Assembly: GCA_009760885.1 (NCBI GenBank)
Contig: CM019713.1
Coordinates: forward strand, 10,096,774-10,160,773
Origin: Achatina immaculata
Taxonomy: Eukaryota; Mollusca; Gastropoda; Stylommatophora; Achatinidae
Length of the DNA: 64,000 bases
Direction: 5' to 3'
Part shown: in pieces, positions 30,921 through 42,474 of the stretch
Numbering within the stretch: position 1 is the stretch's first letter
Layout of the letters: each line of letters begins with the position of its first letter
Translations under genes and position numbers: made by a program
The notes under the pieces: model-generated
Database searches by the model: none
The model's input: only the letters and a program-made list of their open reading frames with translations
Told to the model about the DNA's origin: nothing

Positions 30921-31868
30921 AAGACAAACGCGAAAACGTGTGGCTAAATTAGTTAGAAATGCAGGGGCGAGGGGGGGGGCGGTGGGGGACTGGGGAAACA
31001 AAAGAGTAAAAGTTCTGAGCTTAATAAAGGCACACACACAAAGTAAGAAGGAGAAATGCAGACTCTGCTCAAGTCTCGTTGGAAGTTTACAGAAAAGATA
31101 TCAGCAATTCCTAATATTTTACAGATCTTTAAGCACGCCTGCATCTCTTGAGCTGAATGGAAGTTACTGTAACAATACATTTGAATTGAACAGATGAAAC
31201 AGTGCGGACAATAAAGGCGGAAATACAACAAATTCATGAATAAAGAGAACGTAAAAAGGTGAGACATAATCTGACTTGAACGTACACAGATCTACGCAAG
31301 TAAACGTGGTCAGAAGATGCAGGTATAGCTAAGAGCTACTCCGTAGGCACTAGAACCTCCAGAACAACTTGTAGAATTTATTCTGAGGGTCTGGGCTCCA
31401 GATTTAGAAAACGACTGCACAGTTTAATGCAGAAGAGAAATGAGAACAGTATGATTTTTTTTTTTAAATAGCAGCATGAATATGTAGGGTAAAGTGCCTT
31501 GGAAATCGAGAAAACAGGTGACCGATATCACTGAGACTTTAAACACTACACTCAGTGATGCAGGCATTCGGGCTAGACAAGCAGAGGACTTCAGATTGGC
31601 TATCACACTGGCAACTTTCTGAAAATGGCACGCCACACAGAGAGAATACTTGGACGTATTGACGTACTAGAAGTGCGTAGCTCACCGCAGACCAGTCGAG
31701 ACCATCACGGAGGTGACTATGACATTGTGATAAAAACAGAATAGGGAATTAAAAACTAGGAAGACATAAACAACTAAAACAGTAAGAAGTACAGAAAACA
31801 AAGTTATTAAACAACGGGAGGCCGGTCTTATATGGTATCAATGACAAAACACCAGACAAAACTGGCGA
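30921..31868. other. Unannotated stretch
   Basis: No recurrent repeat; a T run near 31456. Short open frames show no homology. Confidence 0.5.
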
Positions 31869-31880
31869 TTAATGTCCTTT

Positions 31881-32143
31881 AGTTAGCCTGGTTAGCTGAG
31901 TGGTTAGGCGCTCATTTTACTGATCCAATGGTACTGGTTTCAATCCCAGCAGTGGGATTTTTTTCTGGTACACACAAAAAAAAAAGGCACAGGAGTCCAC
32001 CCAGTGTGTAAAAATGGGTACCAGAGAAATCTGGGAAGGCAAAGCGGCTACATCAGACTTTCATGTGCCGAAGATCATGGAAAATACGGGCCTAACACCT
32101 CATCCCCAATATGCCTTAATGGCATGGAAACGGGAATGTTACC
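31881..32143 (+). repeat. SINE-A, near full-length
   Basis: Starts near GCCTGGTTAGCTGAGTGGTT (A box) with a B box GGTTTCAATCC. It continues to GGGATTTTTTTCTGGTAC, the shared tail and ATGCCTTAATGGCATGG. TTAATGTCCTTT upstream (31869-31880) and TTAATGTCTTT downstream (32144-32154) look like a target duplication. Confidence 0.9.
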
Positions 32144-32429
32144 TTAATGTCTTTGGGATATTTTGTAACTTTGGAATTATGTGACCTAGAAACAAGATCA
32201 GAAAACAATCTAAATGTGTGTGAGGGTATGTTTGGAGGAGAGACGGACTTGAGCACCTAATGGCAACAGGGAGGATGAAGGGTAGAAGAGGCAGAGGTAG
32301 AGTGAGAGAGAGAAAATATGTTTGATGGTTTGGCGTCCTGGAATAGGAAATGACAAGCCTGTTGAGATGTTCAAGGGATGGAGGGTTATGGAAGGACATG
32401 ATATCCTACGCCTGTCTACAGGGACCTTG

Positions 32430-32461
<32 letters not shown>
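32430..32461. repeat. (GA)n microsatellite
   Basis: About 15 GA units directly before the GATT tail of the inverted CR1/L2-like LINE. Confidence 0.95.
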
Positions 32462-32465
<4 letters not shown>

Positions 32466-32985
32466 TGATTGATTGATCTTTACTTCAAAAGGGTTAAGAA
32501 TTGAGCACGCGGGCCCGTCTGACATTCTGCCCTTATTACTCAACTTTCACTCTGTTCCAGACATTCTACAAATATGCTGCTCTTATAAACATAATTAACA
32601 TTAAAATAACTACATACACATAAAATGATTATCTACCAAACAAAAATTTCGATACCATTCAGAATAAACAATTAACTGAATCCAGTGTCTGTAAGAGCAG
32701 TCTAAAATAACTTTTATGATTCATGGAGGCATGTAGTCGACATTAAATAGATAATGGAAAAGTTTATAGTTGTAGGAAGAAGTATAGTTTGTATTTTTTT
32801 ATAAGGATGGGAGGGTATTTCAAAGATGAGCAGTAGAATAAGTAAAGCTTTTCTTGTAAAGATCAAGTCTAGGATCAAGACATATGTTGTTGGCTACACT
32901 TTGGGCTAAATTTAAACATGTTCCATAGATAAGACGGAGCATGCTGTGAAAGTTCCATAGATAATACGGAGCCTGCTGTGAAAGA
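32462..32985 (-). pseudogene. CR1/L2-like LINE 3' end
   Basis: Reversed GATT tail, then (minus-strand sense) AATTCTTAACCCTTTTGAAG, a 3' UTR, and a decayed C-terminal domain resembling 22237-22449 (the SFS..LW motif region). It is more diverged than the 22 kb and 46 kb copies. Confidence 0.8.
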
Positions 32986-34258
32986 GAGAGAGAGAGAGTG
33001 TTTCATGTACACTTTGCGAGCCCACTCGATTCTTTGTTATATAAAAATGAACAGCAACTAATTAATTACATGGTTGCTCTGAAATCTGAGTAGACTGTTA
33101 CGACAAACATGGGAACAAGGTAAGGGTTATGCACAGAAGAGACGAAAAGAAATCAATCTTGTTATTTGATTAGGCGGACTGAACAACAGCGGCAACGCCG
33201 TGGAATCAATAAATTAATCATTTCCTTCACGCATTAAGTACCATGCCGACAGACGTTATCAATCATACTTCTCCAGCCTGCTCGATCGTTGGTTTTTACT
33301 AATCGGATCTGTTGTCTGTCTTTTCCCTTGTCATTGGTTCAGTCTGCTCAGATATTTTATCTCGGTTTCCTTATTGTTTTTTTTTTCTTTTCCACTTGAG
33401 TTTTGCAGTGATTTTTCAGGTTTTCGGACTTCTGTTTTTTTCCGTGACATGTGGAAACACGTTTGTGACAATTTGCCCACGGCGTAGTAGCTAAAGCAGG
33501 ATCCTCTGGTGATTCTATCTTCTGCCCTTCTATGTGTAGAATGTAAACTTGTTGCTCATCTCTCTGTAAATTTCCACTATTGTCCACTGGAATAATGTTC
33601 TTTCTGTTTACAACGACAAGTGTTGACTTTATCAATTACTGTTAATATTTTATCCCATTCAATCTACGACTATTCTACGTTGTTTTGTGTCTGTTTTGTT
33701 ACTCACTTCGCAGACTTACTTGCTCCCAGGTTCATTCTCTCTCAGTGGAAATAATAATACAGAAGCAGCAACTTTACAGTTGAAATGACTTTAATGATGC
33801 ACGGGGTAACGATGAGTCGATGTTATATGACGAGAACGACAAAAGCATCAACAAAATCCATGGACACAAGACCATATCTTCACGATATATGTTCCCGGCA
33901 GACTACTGTCGCCATCAGAACAACCAAATGCACTCTATTCTATATCTATAACAGCTGATTACTTTAGAAGATAACTCATTTTATACAAATGTTCCAATTC
34001 TCAGATGAGTTATCTATCTTACATCCTAACATTCAATATACTGCTATATAGCACCATCTTTAGATAGAACCCGTCTACTGTTGATAGTGCTTGGCTGCGG
34101 CACCCTTTGTCATAGGGTCTGCTCGGCAACGGTTTTGGTTCTAGCTGCGCCTGAATTGGGCCCCGTCCGTAAGACGAGTTTTACACCTAACAACAATTAC
34201 TGACAAATGACAGCCAAAATGTTCCTGTTAGTTACTCACTCGGTTTTTATTCCAGATA
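32986..34258. other. Unannotated stretch, part similar to 3.8 kb
   Basis: 33785-33930 weakly mirrors 3840-4010. The rest shows no repeat or coding signal. Confidence 0.4.
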
Positions 34259-35633
34259 TTGACGTCTCGCTCTCAACATATAGAACGCAGGATATGCCAG
34301 GCCTTGACGTCTAACTCTCAACCTGTAGAACAGGCAGTATATCTTAGGTCTTGACGTCTCACTCTCAGCATGTAGAACGCAGGATATCCCAAGCCTTGAC
34401 GTCTCATTCTCAAAATGTAGAACCCCAAGCCTTGACGTCTCATTCTCAAAATGTAGAACACAGGATATCCCAAGCCTTGACGTCTAACTCTCAACATGTA
34501 GAACGCAGGATATCCCAAGCCTTGACGTCTAAATCTCAACATGTAGAACACAGGATATCCCAGACCTTGACGTCTAACTCTCAACATGCAGAACACAGGA
34601 TATCCCAGACCTTGACGTCTAACTCTCAACATGTAGAACGCAGGATATCTCAGACCTTGACGTCTAAATCTCAACATGTAGAACACAGGATATCTCAGAC
34701 CTTGACGTCTAACTCTCAGCATGTAGAACGCAGGATATCCCAAGCCTTGACGTCTCATTCTCAAAATGTAGAACGCAGGATATCCCAAGCCTTGACGTCT
34801 CATTCTCAAAATGTAGAACACAGGATATCCCAAGCCTTGAAGTCTCATTCTCAACATGTAGAACACAGGATATCTCAGGCCTTGACGTCTAACTCTCAAC
34901 ATGTAGAACGCAGGATATCCCAAGCCTTGACGTCTAAATCTCAACATGTAGAACACAGGATATCCCAGACCTTGACGTCTAACTCTCAACATGCAGAACA
35001 CAGGATATCCCAGACCTTGAAGTCTAACTCTCAACATGTAGAACGCAGGATATCTCAGACCTTGACGTCTAAATCTCAACATGTAGAACACAGGATATCT
35101 CAGACCTTGACGTCTAACTCTCAGCATGTAGAACGCAGGATATCTCAGGCCTTGACGTCTAAATCTCAACATGTAGAACGCAGGATATCTCAGGCCTTGA
35201 CGTCTAAATCTCAACATGTAGAACACAGGATATCTCAGACCTTGACGTCTAAATCTCAACATGTAGAACGCAGGATATCTCAGGCCTTGACGTCTAACTC
35301 TCAGCATGTAGAACGCAGGATATCTCAGGCCTTGACGTCTAAATCTCAACATGTAGAACGCAGGATATCTCAGGCCTTGACGTCTAAATCTCAACATGTA
35401 GAACACAGGATATCTCAGACCTTGACGTCTAAATCTCAACATGTAGAACGCAGGATATCTCAGGCCTTGACGTCTAAATCTCAACATGTAGAACGCAGGA
35501 TATCTCAGGCCTTGACGTCTAACTCTCAACATGTAGAACACAGGATATCCCAGACCTTGACATCTCATTCTCAACATGTAGAACACAGGATACACCAGGT
35601 CTTGACATCTCACTCTCAACTTGTAGAACAATT
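34259..35633. repeat. Large minisatellite, 45-bp unit, about 30 copies
   Basis: Each unit carries CTTGACGTCTAA, CTCTCAACATGTAGAAC and CAGGATATCTCAGGC. There is one 9-bp deletion near 34425. As 45 is 15 codons, both strands hold frames of about 450-460 codons, which are not genes. TGACGTC, a CRE-like hexamer core, recurs in almost every unit. The array at 36471-37517 is its inverted relative. Confidence 0.96.
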
Positions 35634-35879
35634 CAGTAACTACAGAAGCCACTGCCTGCGTCACATCATGGATGATTTAATGGCATGGAACTTGATGATG
35701 ATGATAAGTGATGGAATGACAAGAGCCCATCACGTCATAACTTAAATTGTAGGAAGTGACGAGGCGGGCACGAACGTCTATGTGTCAGTGAGACAGTTAT
35801 ACGCTGAGCCATCAAAACTCAAGAAAACATCAAGTGACAAGTACCGACACTCAGACTTCCATTCCCCGACGATAAATAA

Positions 35880-36062
35880 CTCAGTTTCCCCACATAAAGA
35901 TCAGTTTCCCCACATAAAGATCAGTTTCCCCACATAAAGATCAGTTTCCCCATATAAAGATCAGTTTCCCCACATAAAGATCAGTTTCCCCACATAAAGA
36001 TCAGTTTCCCCATATAAAGATCAGTTTCCCCATATAAAGATCAGTTTCCCCACATAAAGATC
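35880..36062. repeat. Minisatellite, 20-bp unit, 9 copies
   Basis: GATCAGTTTCCCCACATAAA repeated, with C/T alternation in CACATAAA or CATATAAA. It lies in the spacer between the two inverted arrays. Confidence 0.95.
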
Positions 36063-36470
36063 ACTAACAGCGTCTGTCCTGGCTCAAAACCTAACTTGGC
36101 AGGAACCGAATTAGGAACCGATTCTTTCGGTTCTTCCGGTAAAAGCGGGTACTCGGTTGTTACAAACCGATTCCGAGTACAAAATGATTCCCGATACCGA
36201 GTAGTATCCACCTGGAGCCGATTTATAAAACAGAATCCAAATCGGTTCCAAATATGACGTTTGCTGACGTCATCAGCGTAGACACGGGCAGCCGTGTGGT
36301 AGCGGGAGAGTCCGAAAGTTCTGACATCAAAAGAAACCGTCATCGCGCCGTGTCAATCATCAGCTTGCTCCTCCTTTTAACGATACACATTAGAGCCTTT
36401 ACTCTTTCGGTGTTAATTCGTGAACCATTTAAGCCACGGTAACCATATATTTCTGTACTGAAGTCGAGAC
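36063..36470. other. Spacer with GGAACCGATTC-type repeats
   Basis: GGAACCGAATT, GGAACCGATTC, AACCGATTCC and AATCGGTTCC occur within 36110-36250, a pattern often seen in subterminal regions of hAT-type transposons. No matching terminus was confirmed. Confidence 0.35.
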
Positions 36471-37517
36471 AGACGTCAAGACTTGGGATGCCATGTGTTC
36501 TAAATGTTGAGAGTTAGACGTTCAAGACCTTGAGATGTCATGTGTTCTACATGTTGAGAGTTAGACGTTCAAGACCTTGAGATGTCATGTGTTCTACATG
36601 TTGAGAGTTAGACGTTCAAGACCTTGAGATGTCATGTGTTCTAAATGTTGAGAGTTAGACGTTCAAGACCTTGAGATGTCATGTGTTCTACATGTTGAGA
36701 GTTAGACGTTCAAGACCTTGAGATGTCATGTGTTCTACATGTTGAGAGTTAGACGTCAAGATCTTGGGATGACATGTGTTCTACATGTTGAGAGTTAGAC
36801 GTCAAGATCTTGGGATGTCATGTGTTCTACATGTTGAGAGTTAGACGTTCAAGACCTTGGGATGTCATGTGTTCTACATGTTGAGAGTTATACGTCAAGA
36901 CCTTGGGATGTCATGTATTTTACATGTTGAGAGTTAGATATCAAGACCTGAGATATCATGTGTTCTACATGTTGAGAGTTAGACGTCAAGACCTGGGATG
37001 TCATGTGTTCTACATGTTGAGAGTTAGGCGTCAAGACCTTGGGATGTCATGTGTTCTACATGTTGAGAGTTAGACGTCAAAACCTGGGATGTCACATGTT
37101 CTACATGTTGAGAGTTAAACGTCAAGACCAGGGATGTCATGTGTTCTACATGTTGAGAGTTAGACGTCAAGACCTTGGGATGTCATGTGTTCTACGTGTT
37201 GAGAGTTAGAGTCAAGACCTTGGGATGTCATGTGTTCTACGTGTTGAGAGTTAGACGTCAAGACCTGGGATGTCATGTGTTCTACATGTTGAGAGTTAGA
37301 CGTCAAGACCTGGGATGTCATGTGTTCTACATGTTGAGAGTTAGACGTCAAGACCTTGGGATGTCATGTGTTCTACGTGTTGAGAGTTAGAGTCAAGACC
37401 TTGGGATGTCATGTGTTCTACGTGTTGAGAGTTAGAGTCAAGACCTTGGGATGTCATGTGTTCTACATGTTGAGAGTTAGACGTCAAGACCTGGGATGTC
37501 ATGTGTTCTACATGTTG
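36471..37517. repeat. Minisatellite, 45-47-bp unit, about 23 copies, inverted relative of 34259-35633
   Basis: The unit contains GACGTCAAGACCTTGGGATG and TGTTCTACATGTTGAGAGTT. Its reverse complement, AACTCTCAACATGTAGAACA, equals the core of the 45-bp array. Unit length varies by 1-2 bp (GACGTC, GACGTTC, GAGTC forms), so it has diverged more. Confidence 0.95.
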
Positions 37518-37787
37518 ATACGTGCTGGTGTTATTTGTTAGCGTTGAACACATTGGCATCCCCTCGAAAAATTGTTATAAGCTTGTAGTTTTTTTTCCTT
37601 GAATCACAGTTTCTTTACTTACTTCATTCACGTGATTCGACGCGTTTTACTGTGAGTGTTATGTGTAAACAGTGGCTCAAAGATCTTTATAGAAGTTCTT
37701 TGTGGAGCCATATGGAAGAGCATGGGGAAATTGTCGTTTGTCTTATTTCTCACATTTACCAAAACACGAATAGTTTTTGGGTAAAAG

Positions 37788-37905
37788 TATACCTAAGGTT
37801 AACTAAATAAATATACACAAAGCCACAGCAGTAAAGCTATGATAACAAAATGTTAAAACTATTTGAAGCAAAAGGAGGAACAGCTTTATTAGTTAACTTG
37901 TTGGT
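37788..37905 (-). repeat. PLE terminal arm, inverted, second element
   Basis: GCAGTAAAGCTATGATAACA and GGAACAGCTTTATTAGTTAAC match the reverse complement of 6220-6310, including sequence beyond the arm shared by the first element. Confidence 0.72.
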
Positions 37906-38150
37906 TCGAAAATTCAGCTTTACTTAGCATTCCCTTTCTGCTCAGTGATTATTCCCTCTCTAGAATGTTCTACTCTTTTCTCATCTGAAATTGTAACCCG
38001 GAACCCTCACTATACAAGATTACAAACCCTCTACTCAGTCATATTCACCAGTTCCACCAACCCTTTTCTCAGCTTGATTACTATTACACCCCATCTCTCT
38101 CTCCTTTTCTCTTTCCCCATGCCAGATTTGCTACCAAAACATTTCAAATC
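37906..38150 (+). pseudogene. Second PLE, last codons and 3' UTR
   Basis: TTCAGCTTTACTTAGCATTC corresponds to TTCAGCTACACTTAACATTC at the end of the first PLE frame (5765-5784), followed by a C/T-rich 3' UTR of similar make-up. Almost the whole coding region is missing. It joins directly to an inverted arm, as in the 4.3-6.3 kb element. Confidence 0.65.
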
Positions 38151-38294
38151 TTCAGGTAAGCACTCACGTAATTCCACCACACGAATTCTCGGACTCGGGT
38201 CTCCCGATGATGGACGCAGGGGTGTTTTACTGGGCCCTTCTGTTTGGTGGCTCTTAACTCTGCAGCAGCTCTCAACCTCCCAGCAACTCCAAAG

Positions 38295-38470
38295 GCCGGA
38301 ACGTAACGTAACTCGTCCAAAGGAATCGTGGAACGTAACGTAACTCCTCCAAAGGAATCGTGGAAGGTAACGTAACTCCTCCAAAGGAATCGTGGAACGT
38401 AACGTAACTCCTTCAAAGGAATTGTGGAACGTAACGTAACTCCTCCAAAACGAATGGAGAAACGTAACGA
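38295..38470. repeat. Minisatellite, 32-bp unit, about 5.5 copies
   Basis: Unit GGAACGTAACGTAACTCCTC followed by CAAAGGAATCGT. Its ACGTAACGT core is nearly self-complementary. Confidence 0.93.
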
Positions 38471-39064
38471 CTCAACCAAGACAGAGACGAACTGGCAACC
38501 GGTCACAGTTCAATTTCTTTATTGGTGAAATCATCAACGACATTGTTCCGTGGTGTACGTCTCTGATTTGTTCTCCTTCCAACGTCTATTGCGATCTGTT
38601 CTTTTTGTCTCTCTAAGTCTAGGTGTCCCCTAGTCTTGTTCTGTGTGTGTGTGTGTCCCGTCTCTACGTCTCCAAGTCTCTTTTTTTTTTCATCGAAGTG
38701 TAATCTCTAACTCTGTCGTCGCTATTCTGTTCCTTTTCTTATTACTAACTTGTTGCTGCTCAGTTTGTAATTCCCGCTTAGTCTGCTACCCCGTGCCTTC
38801 CTGTACATTGTTTTGTATGTACTCTTCTGTCAATGGTTCTGTCACTCCCCTCATACTGTCACACTCAGCATTTTGCAAGTCACAGCTATATGCTCTCTCT
38901 CACTACCAATTTTTGTGCACTCTTATTTGTTAGATGTCATTCCTATGAATTTATATTTTATCTTCGTTCTCTGTTTCCTTGTCCTGCATATTTTTGTGTG
39001 GTATAAGATGTAAACAGAAAGGCCGTAACTGTGTGCTGTTCCTAAATCGCCCACCCAAACAAAA
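38471..39064. other. Unannotated stretch
   Basis: Pyrimidine-rich on the plus strand, with a short GT repeat at 38643-38654. No homology recognised. Confidence 0.5.
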
Positions 39065-39176
39065 AAAAAAAAAATTACCAAGGGAAATAATTCCAGGAAT
39101 CGATTCCATGAATTCTTACTAAACTGGTACCCGAAAGATTCAGTTCTTTAAAAAAAAAACGACTAATGCCCAGCTC
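39065..39176. other. Possible hAT-type terminal region
   Basis: GGAATCGATTCC near 39094 and ACTAATGCCCAGCTCTAAC at 39162-39180, which reversed gives the AGAGCTGGGCAT terminus common in hAT elements. No partner end is identified. Confidence 0.3.
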
Positions 39177-39710
39177 TAACCTACACACGCTCTGTCTAAA
39201 ACGCTTAACTTAAACCAGACGCCCTCACGGGACTTTAGTATTTTCACGGGCGTATGGGCTTCCTGCACGAAGTAGTTAACTTTTCTCTCCCAAGGGCGAC
39301 AACTGAGAAAACAAAACTCACGTATACAACAGTCAAGGGAGTTAACATGGCCACCACATATGGCGGTTCTACACATATACCGTTACACGGCTTTGTTTGT
39401 ATTTTCCAGGTGATTTGAATTACTTTCCAGCGATGTGCAGTCTCGATTATAACTTCTTCATTTATTTTTATCGTCGCCCAGAGCATCTCTTGCACCTGTC
39501 TCTAAAACTAGGACAAACGAAAGCTACCCACCCTCCCAAATTCATATTTAAATATAATGCAAATACAATAAAGACAGTGACAGTAAATCACGTGACAGTT
39601 ATTGCGAGTTATGAGAAATCCGATCTTTGAGATGAGTTTCTTATACAGAATTCTGTGAATCTCATTAACTCCTAGAAGTGCACTTATACCTTTTCACCTT
39701 TTAAACAGAA
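39177..39710. other. Unannotated stretch
   Basis: No recurrent repeat or coding signal. Confidence 0.5.
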
Positions 39711-40237
39711 TTAACTCTTTCGCTCCAGAATTAGTCTCCACGCTCTAACAGAATAAACATTTTGATAACAAACTTTGATAAAAAAACTGGAAGGAAGTTA
39801 CTATATAATTTACAAGTATAAACATGGGCTGGGTTAGAAAAGTGCTGCTTTTCAGTTTATTTAGACTTTACCTAATTATCACTCCCTCGCTAACCCGATT
39901 GTATCGGGTTCAAGTCCCAGCAGCATGGATTTTTTTTCTGGTACCACCACACCAAAAAAAAAACAAAAAAAGGGCTTCGGGATCTACCCATTCTGTGAAA
40001 ATGGTACCAAGAGAAGTCTTGTAAGGTAAATGAGGCCAGGCGTGATACTAACCACATCACAGTTTCATGTGCAGATGGTCTTGGATATTACTTGCCTAGC
40101 ACCATATCCCCAACAAGCCTTAATGGCACGGAAACGGGGGATTTTACCTTTACTTAAATATCGCTGTGAGTTTTGGTTCATATAACTATGCAAGATCTAC
40201 CAACACCGCCATTGTTGTACTAGAGTGATAGAGTTAA
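39711..40237. mobile_element. MITE, copy 2, TTAA at both ends, carrying a SINE
   Basis: Starts TTAACTCTTTCGCTCCAG and ends CTAGAGTGATAGAGTTAA, an inverted pair of about 18 bp. TTAA at each edge would fit piggyBac-type insertion. Removing the SINE leaves about 250 bp collinear with 21344-21571. Confidence 0.78.
39882..40158 (+). repeat. SINE-A copy inside the MITE, head truncated
   Basis: B box GGGTTCAAGTCCC, then GATTTTTTTTCTGGTACC, the shared tail and TTTTACCTTTAC. The MITE sequence TAATTATCACT before it is repeated as TAAATATCGCT after it. Confidence 0.88.
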
Positions 40238-40350
40238 AGATTTAAAAAATATATCTAATTTCTGAAAAGTAAAAAAAAAAAAATAGTAAAACATCGGGCA
40301 TAAAAAAAAGAAAACTTAGGTTCAAACATAGGAAAAAGTTATACATGTTT

Positions 40351-41415
40351 AAGCAAGAAGCTCGGAGGAAGGTGATAATTGAAGAAAGTGCTTGGAGGAA
40401 GGTGATAGTTGAAGAAAATGCTTAGAGGAAGGTGATAGTTGAAGAAAATGCTTAGAGGAAGGTGATAGTTGAAGAAAATGCTTAGAGGAAGGTGATAGTT
40501 GAAGAAAATGCTTAGAGGAAGGTGATAGTTGAAGAAAATGCTTAGAGGAAGGTGATAGTTGAAGAAAATGCTTGGAGGAAGGTGATAGTTGAAGAAAATG
40601 CTTAGAGGAAGGTGATAGTTGAAGAAAATGCTTGGAGGAAGGTGATAGTTGAAGAAAATGCTTAGAGGAAGGTGATAGCTGAAGAAAATGCTTAGAGGAA
40701 GGTGATAGCTGAAGAAAATGCTTAGAGGAAGGTGATAGCTGAAGAAAATGCTTGGAGGAAGGTGATAGCTGAAGAAAATGCTTAGAGGAAGGTGATAGCT
40801 GAAGAAAATGCTTGGAGGAAGGTGATAGTTGAAGAAAATGCTTGGAGGAAGGTGATAGTTGAAGAAAATGCTTAGAGGAAGGTGATAGCTGAAGAAAATG
40901 CTTGGAGGAAGGTGATAGTTGAAGAAAATGCTTGGAGGAAGGTGATAGCTGAAGAAAATGCTTAGAGGAAGGTGATAGTTGAAGAAAATGCTTGGAGGAA
41001 GGTGATAGTTGAAGAAAATGCTTGGAGGAAGGTGATAGTTGAAGAAAATGCTTGGAGGAAGGTGATAGTTGAAGAAAATGCTTGGAGGAAGGTGATAGTT
41101 GAAGAAAATGCTTGGAGGAAGGTGATAGTTGAAGAAAATGCTTGGAGGAAGGTGATAGTTGAAGAAAATGCTTAGAGGAAGGTGATAGTTGAAGAAAATG
41201 CTTAGAGGAAGGTGATAGTTGAAGAAAATGCGTAGAGGAAGGTGATAGTTGAAGAAAATGCTTAGAGGAATGTGATAGTTGAAGAAAATGCTTAGAGGAA
41301 GGTGATAGTTGAAGAAAATGCTTAGAGGAAGGTGATAGTTGAAGAAAATGCTTAGAGGAAGGTGATAGTTGAAGAAAATGCTTGGAGGAAGGTGATAGTT
41401 GAAGAAAGTGCCCGG
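40351..41415. repeat. Large minisatellite, 30-bp unit, 35 copies, no indels
   Basis: GAAGAAAATGCTTAGAGGAA and GGTGATAGTT, with A/G at one site and T/C at another. The unit stays in exact 30-bp register for over 1 kb. Ten codons per unit create a 381-codon minus frame (IFFNYHLPLS repeats) and a shorter plus frame, neither with homology. Confidence 0.97.
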
Positions 41416-42079
41416 AAAAAAAAAGTCAACAGCAGATGTAAGTAAGAACACCTCGGACAGAAGGTTGTTGATGGACGTGACCATTTCATCAGTCTAACAT
41501 GATGAGGAAGAAAAGGAAGATACAAATAACAGAATGATAGCCGATGTTAGCTACTTAGATCATCATCACTGCACATCGAAGACATTGCCTATAAGTGCTC
41601 ACTCTTCAGCATATACCCCCAGTCGACTGACAACACTAGTTCTGTGTTGGGTGACCAACTCTTCTTCGGCTTTCCGCGCCGTGGTCTTGCTTGGCTGCAC
41701 CGCCCGTTTGACTTGCTGTTCCGCAGTCTGGTTAAGGTTGCAGTCACATTTATCACTTGAACCCCGTTAGTCGATACAGTTTTACTCGTATGGTCTGTAC
41801 AGCAGAAGCTGATGCGATTCCACTACTGAAGCATTACTCTTCCCAGCGAACATGTGCTTGTTGTTTAAAAAAAAACTGGACTTCTAATGACAGATTAAGA
41901 CACAGGAACAAAACAAATGTGAAAGAAGTGTAGCAGATGCCCTTTCCAAGGCAGGGAGCAAAGATGGAACAGATTAACCACTCAGTAACATATCAAGAAC
42001 CAAAATCGATAATCCACAACAAACTAAACTAAACAAGTGGGGGAATAGAAAAACAAAACCAGAAATGAAAACAGAATCA
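41416..42079. other. Unannotated stretch
   Basis: No recurrent repeat; the frame at 41534-41770 has no recognised homology. Confidence 0.5.
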
Positions 42080-42395
42080 AAACAGTGCGCCATCATCAAA
42101 CTACAGAGATAAACCGCCATATTTTGACTAAGAACGCGACACTGCAGACTTTTAAGCCACATCTACCACACACACAGATGAGTGTCCCTGTGCCTTTTGG
42201 GATCCAGACGCCAGAACACATCCTGCACAGCCTGTCCCTCCGAGCACAGATGTGGCCTGAGGGAGAGGAACTGAAAGAAAAAGCTACGGGGCCCACAGTC
42301 CAGCCTGGAGAAGATGGCGGACTTCGTCAGGGCGCCATGGCCGCAGATTTAGCATGACTGACCTTCCTCGAACGCGGAAGAAGAAGAAGAAGACG
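42080..42395 (+). pseudogene. LINE-B C-terminus with (GAA)n tail, diverged copy
   Basis: PEHILHSLSLRAQMWPEGEE and nearby residues match the E-H-(I/V)-L-...-W-P pattern near the end of RNase-H-type LINE polyproteins. The C-terminus is frameshifted. The 3' end is GAACGCGGAAGAAGAAGAAG, as at 13195. Confidence 0.72.
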
Positions 42396-42474
42396 TGGTT
42401 CCCAGAGAGCAGAAAGAAAGATTATAACAAGAGATAAGAACAATAAAGAAAGACAAAATCGTGTAATGGAAAAG

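Noticed and set aside
34318..35745. Two opposed open frames of about 450-460 codons
   Set aside because: Both are translations of the 45-bp array on opposite strands; the unit lacks stops. No homology, signal peptide or start context supports a repetitive structural protein.
40339..41484. 381-codon frame with IFFNYHLPLS repeats
   Set aside because: Product of the 30-bp minisatellite on the minus strand. Hydrophobic repeats reflect the unit, and no non-repeat domain is attached.
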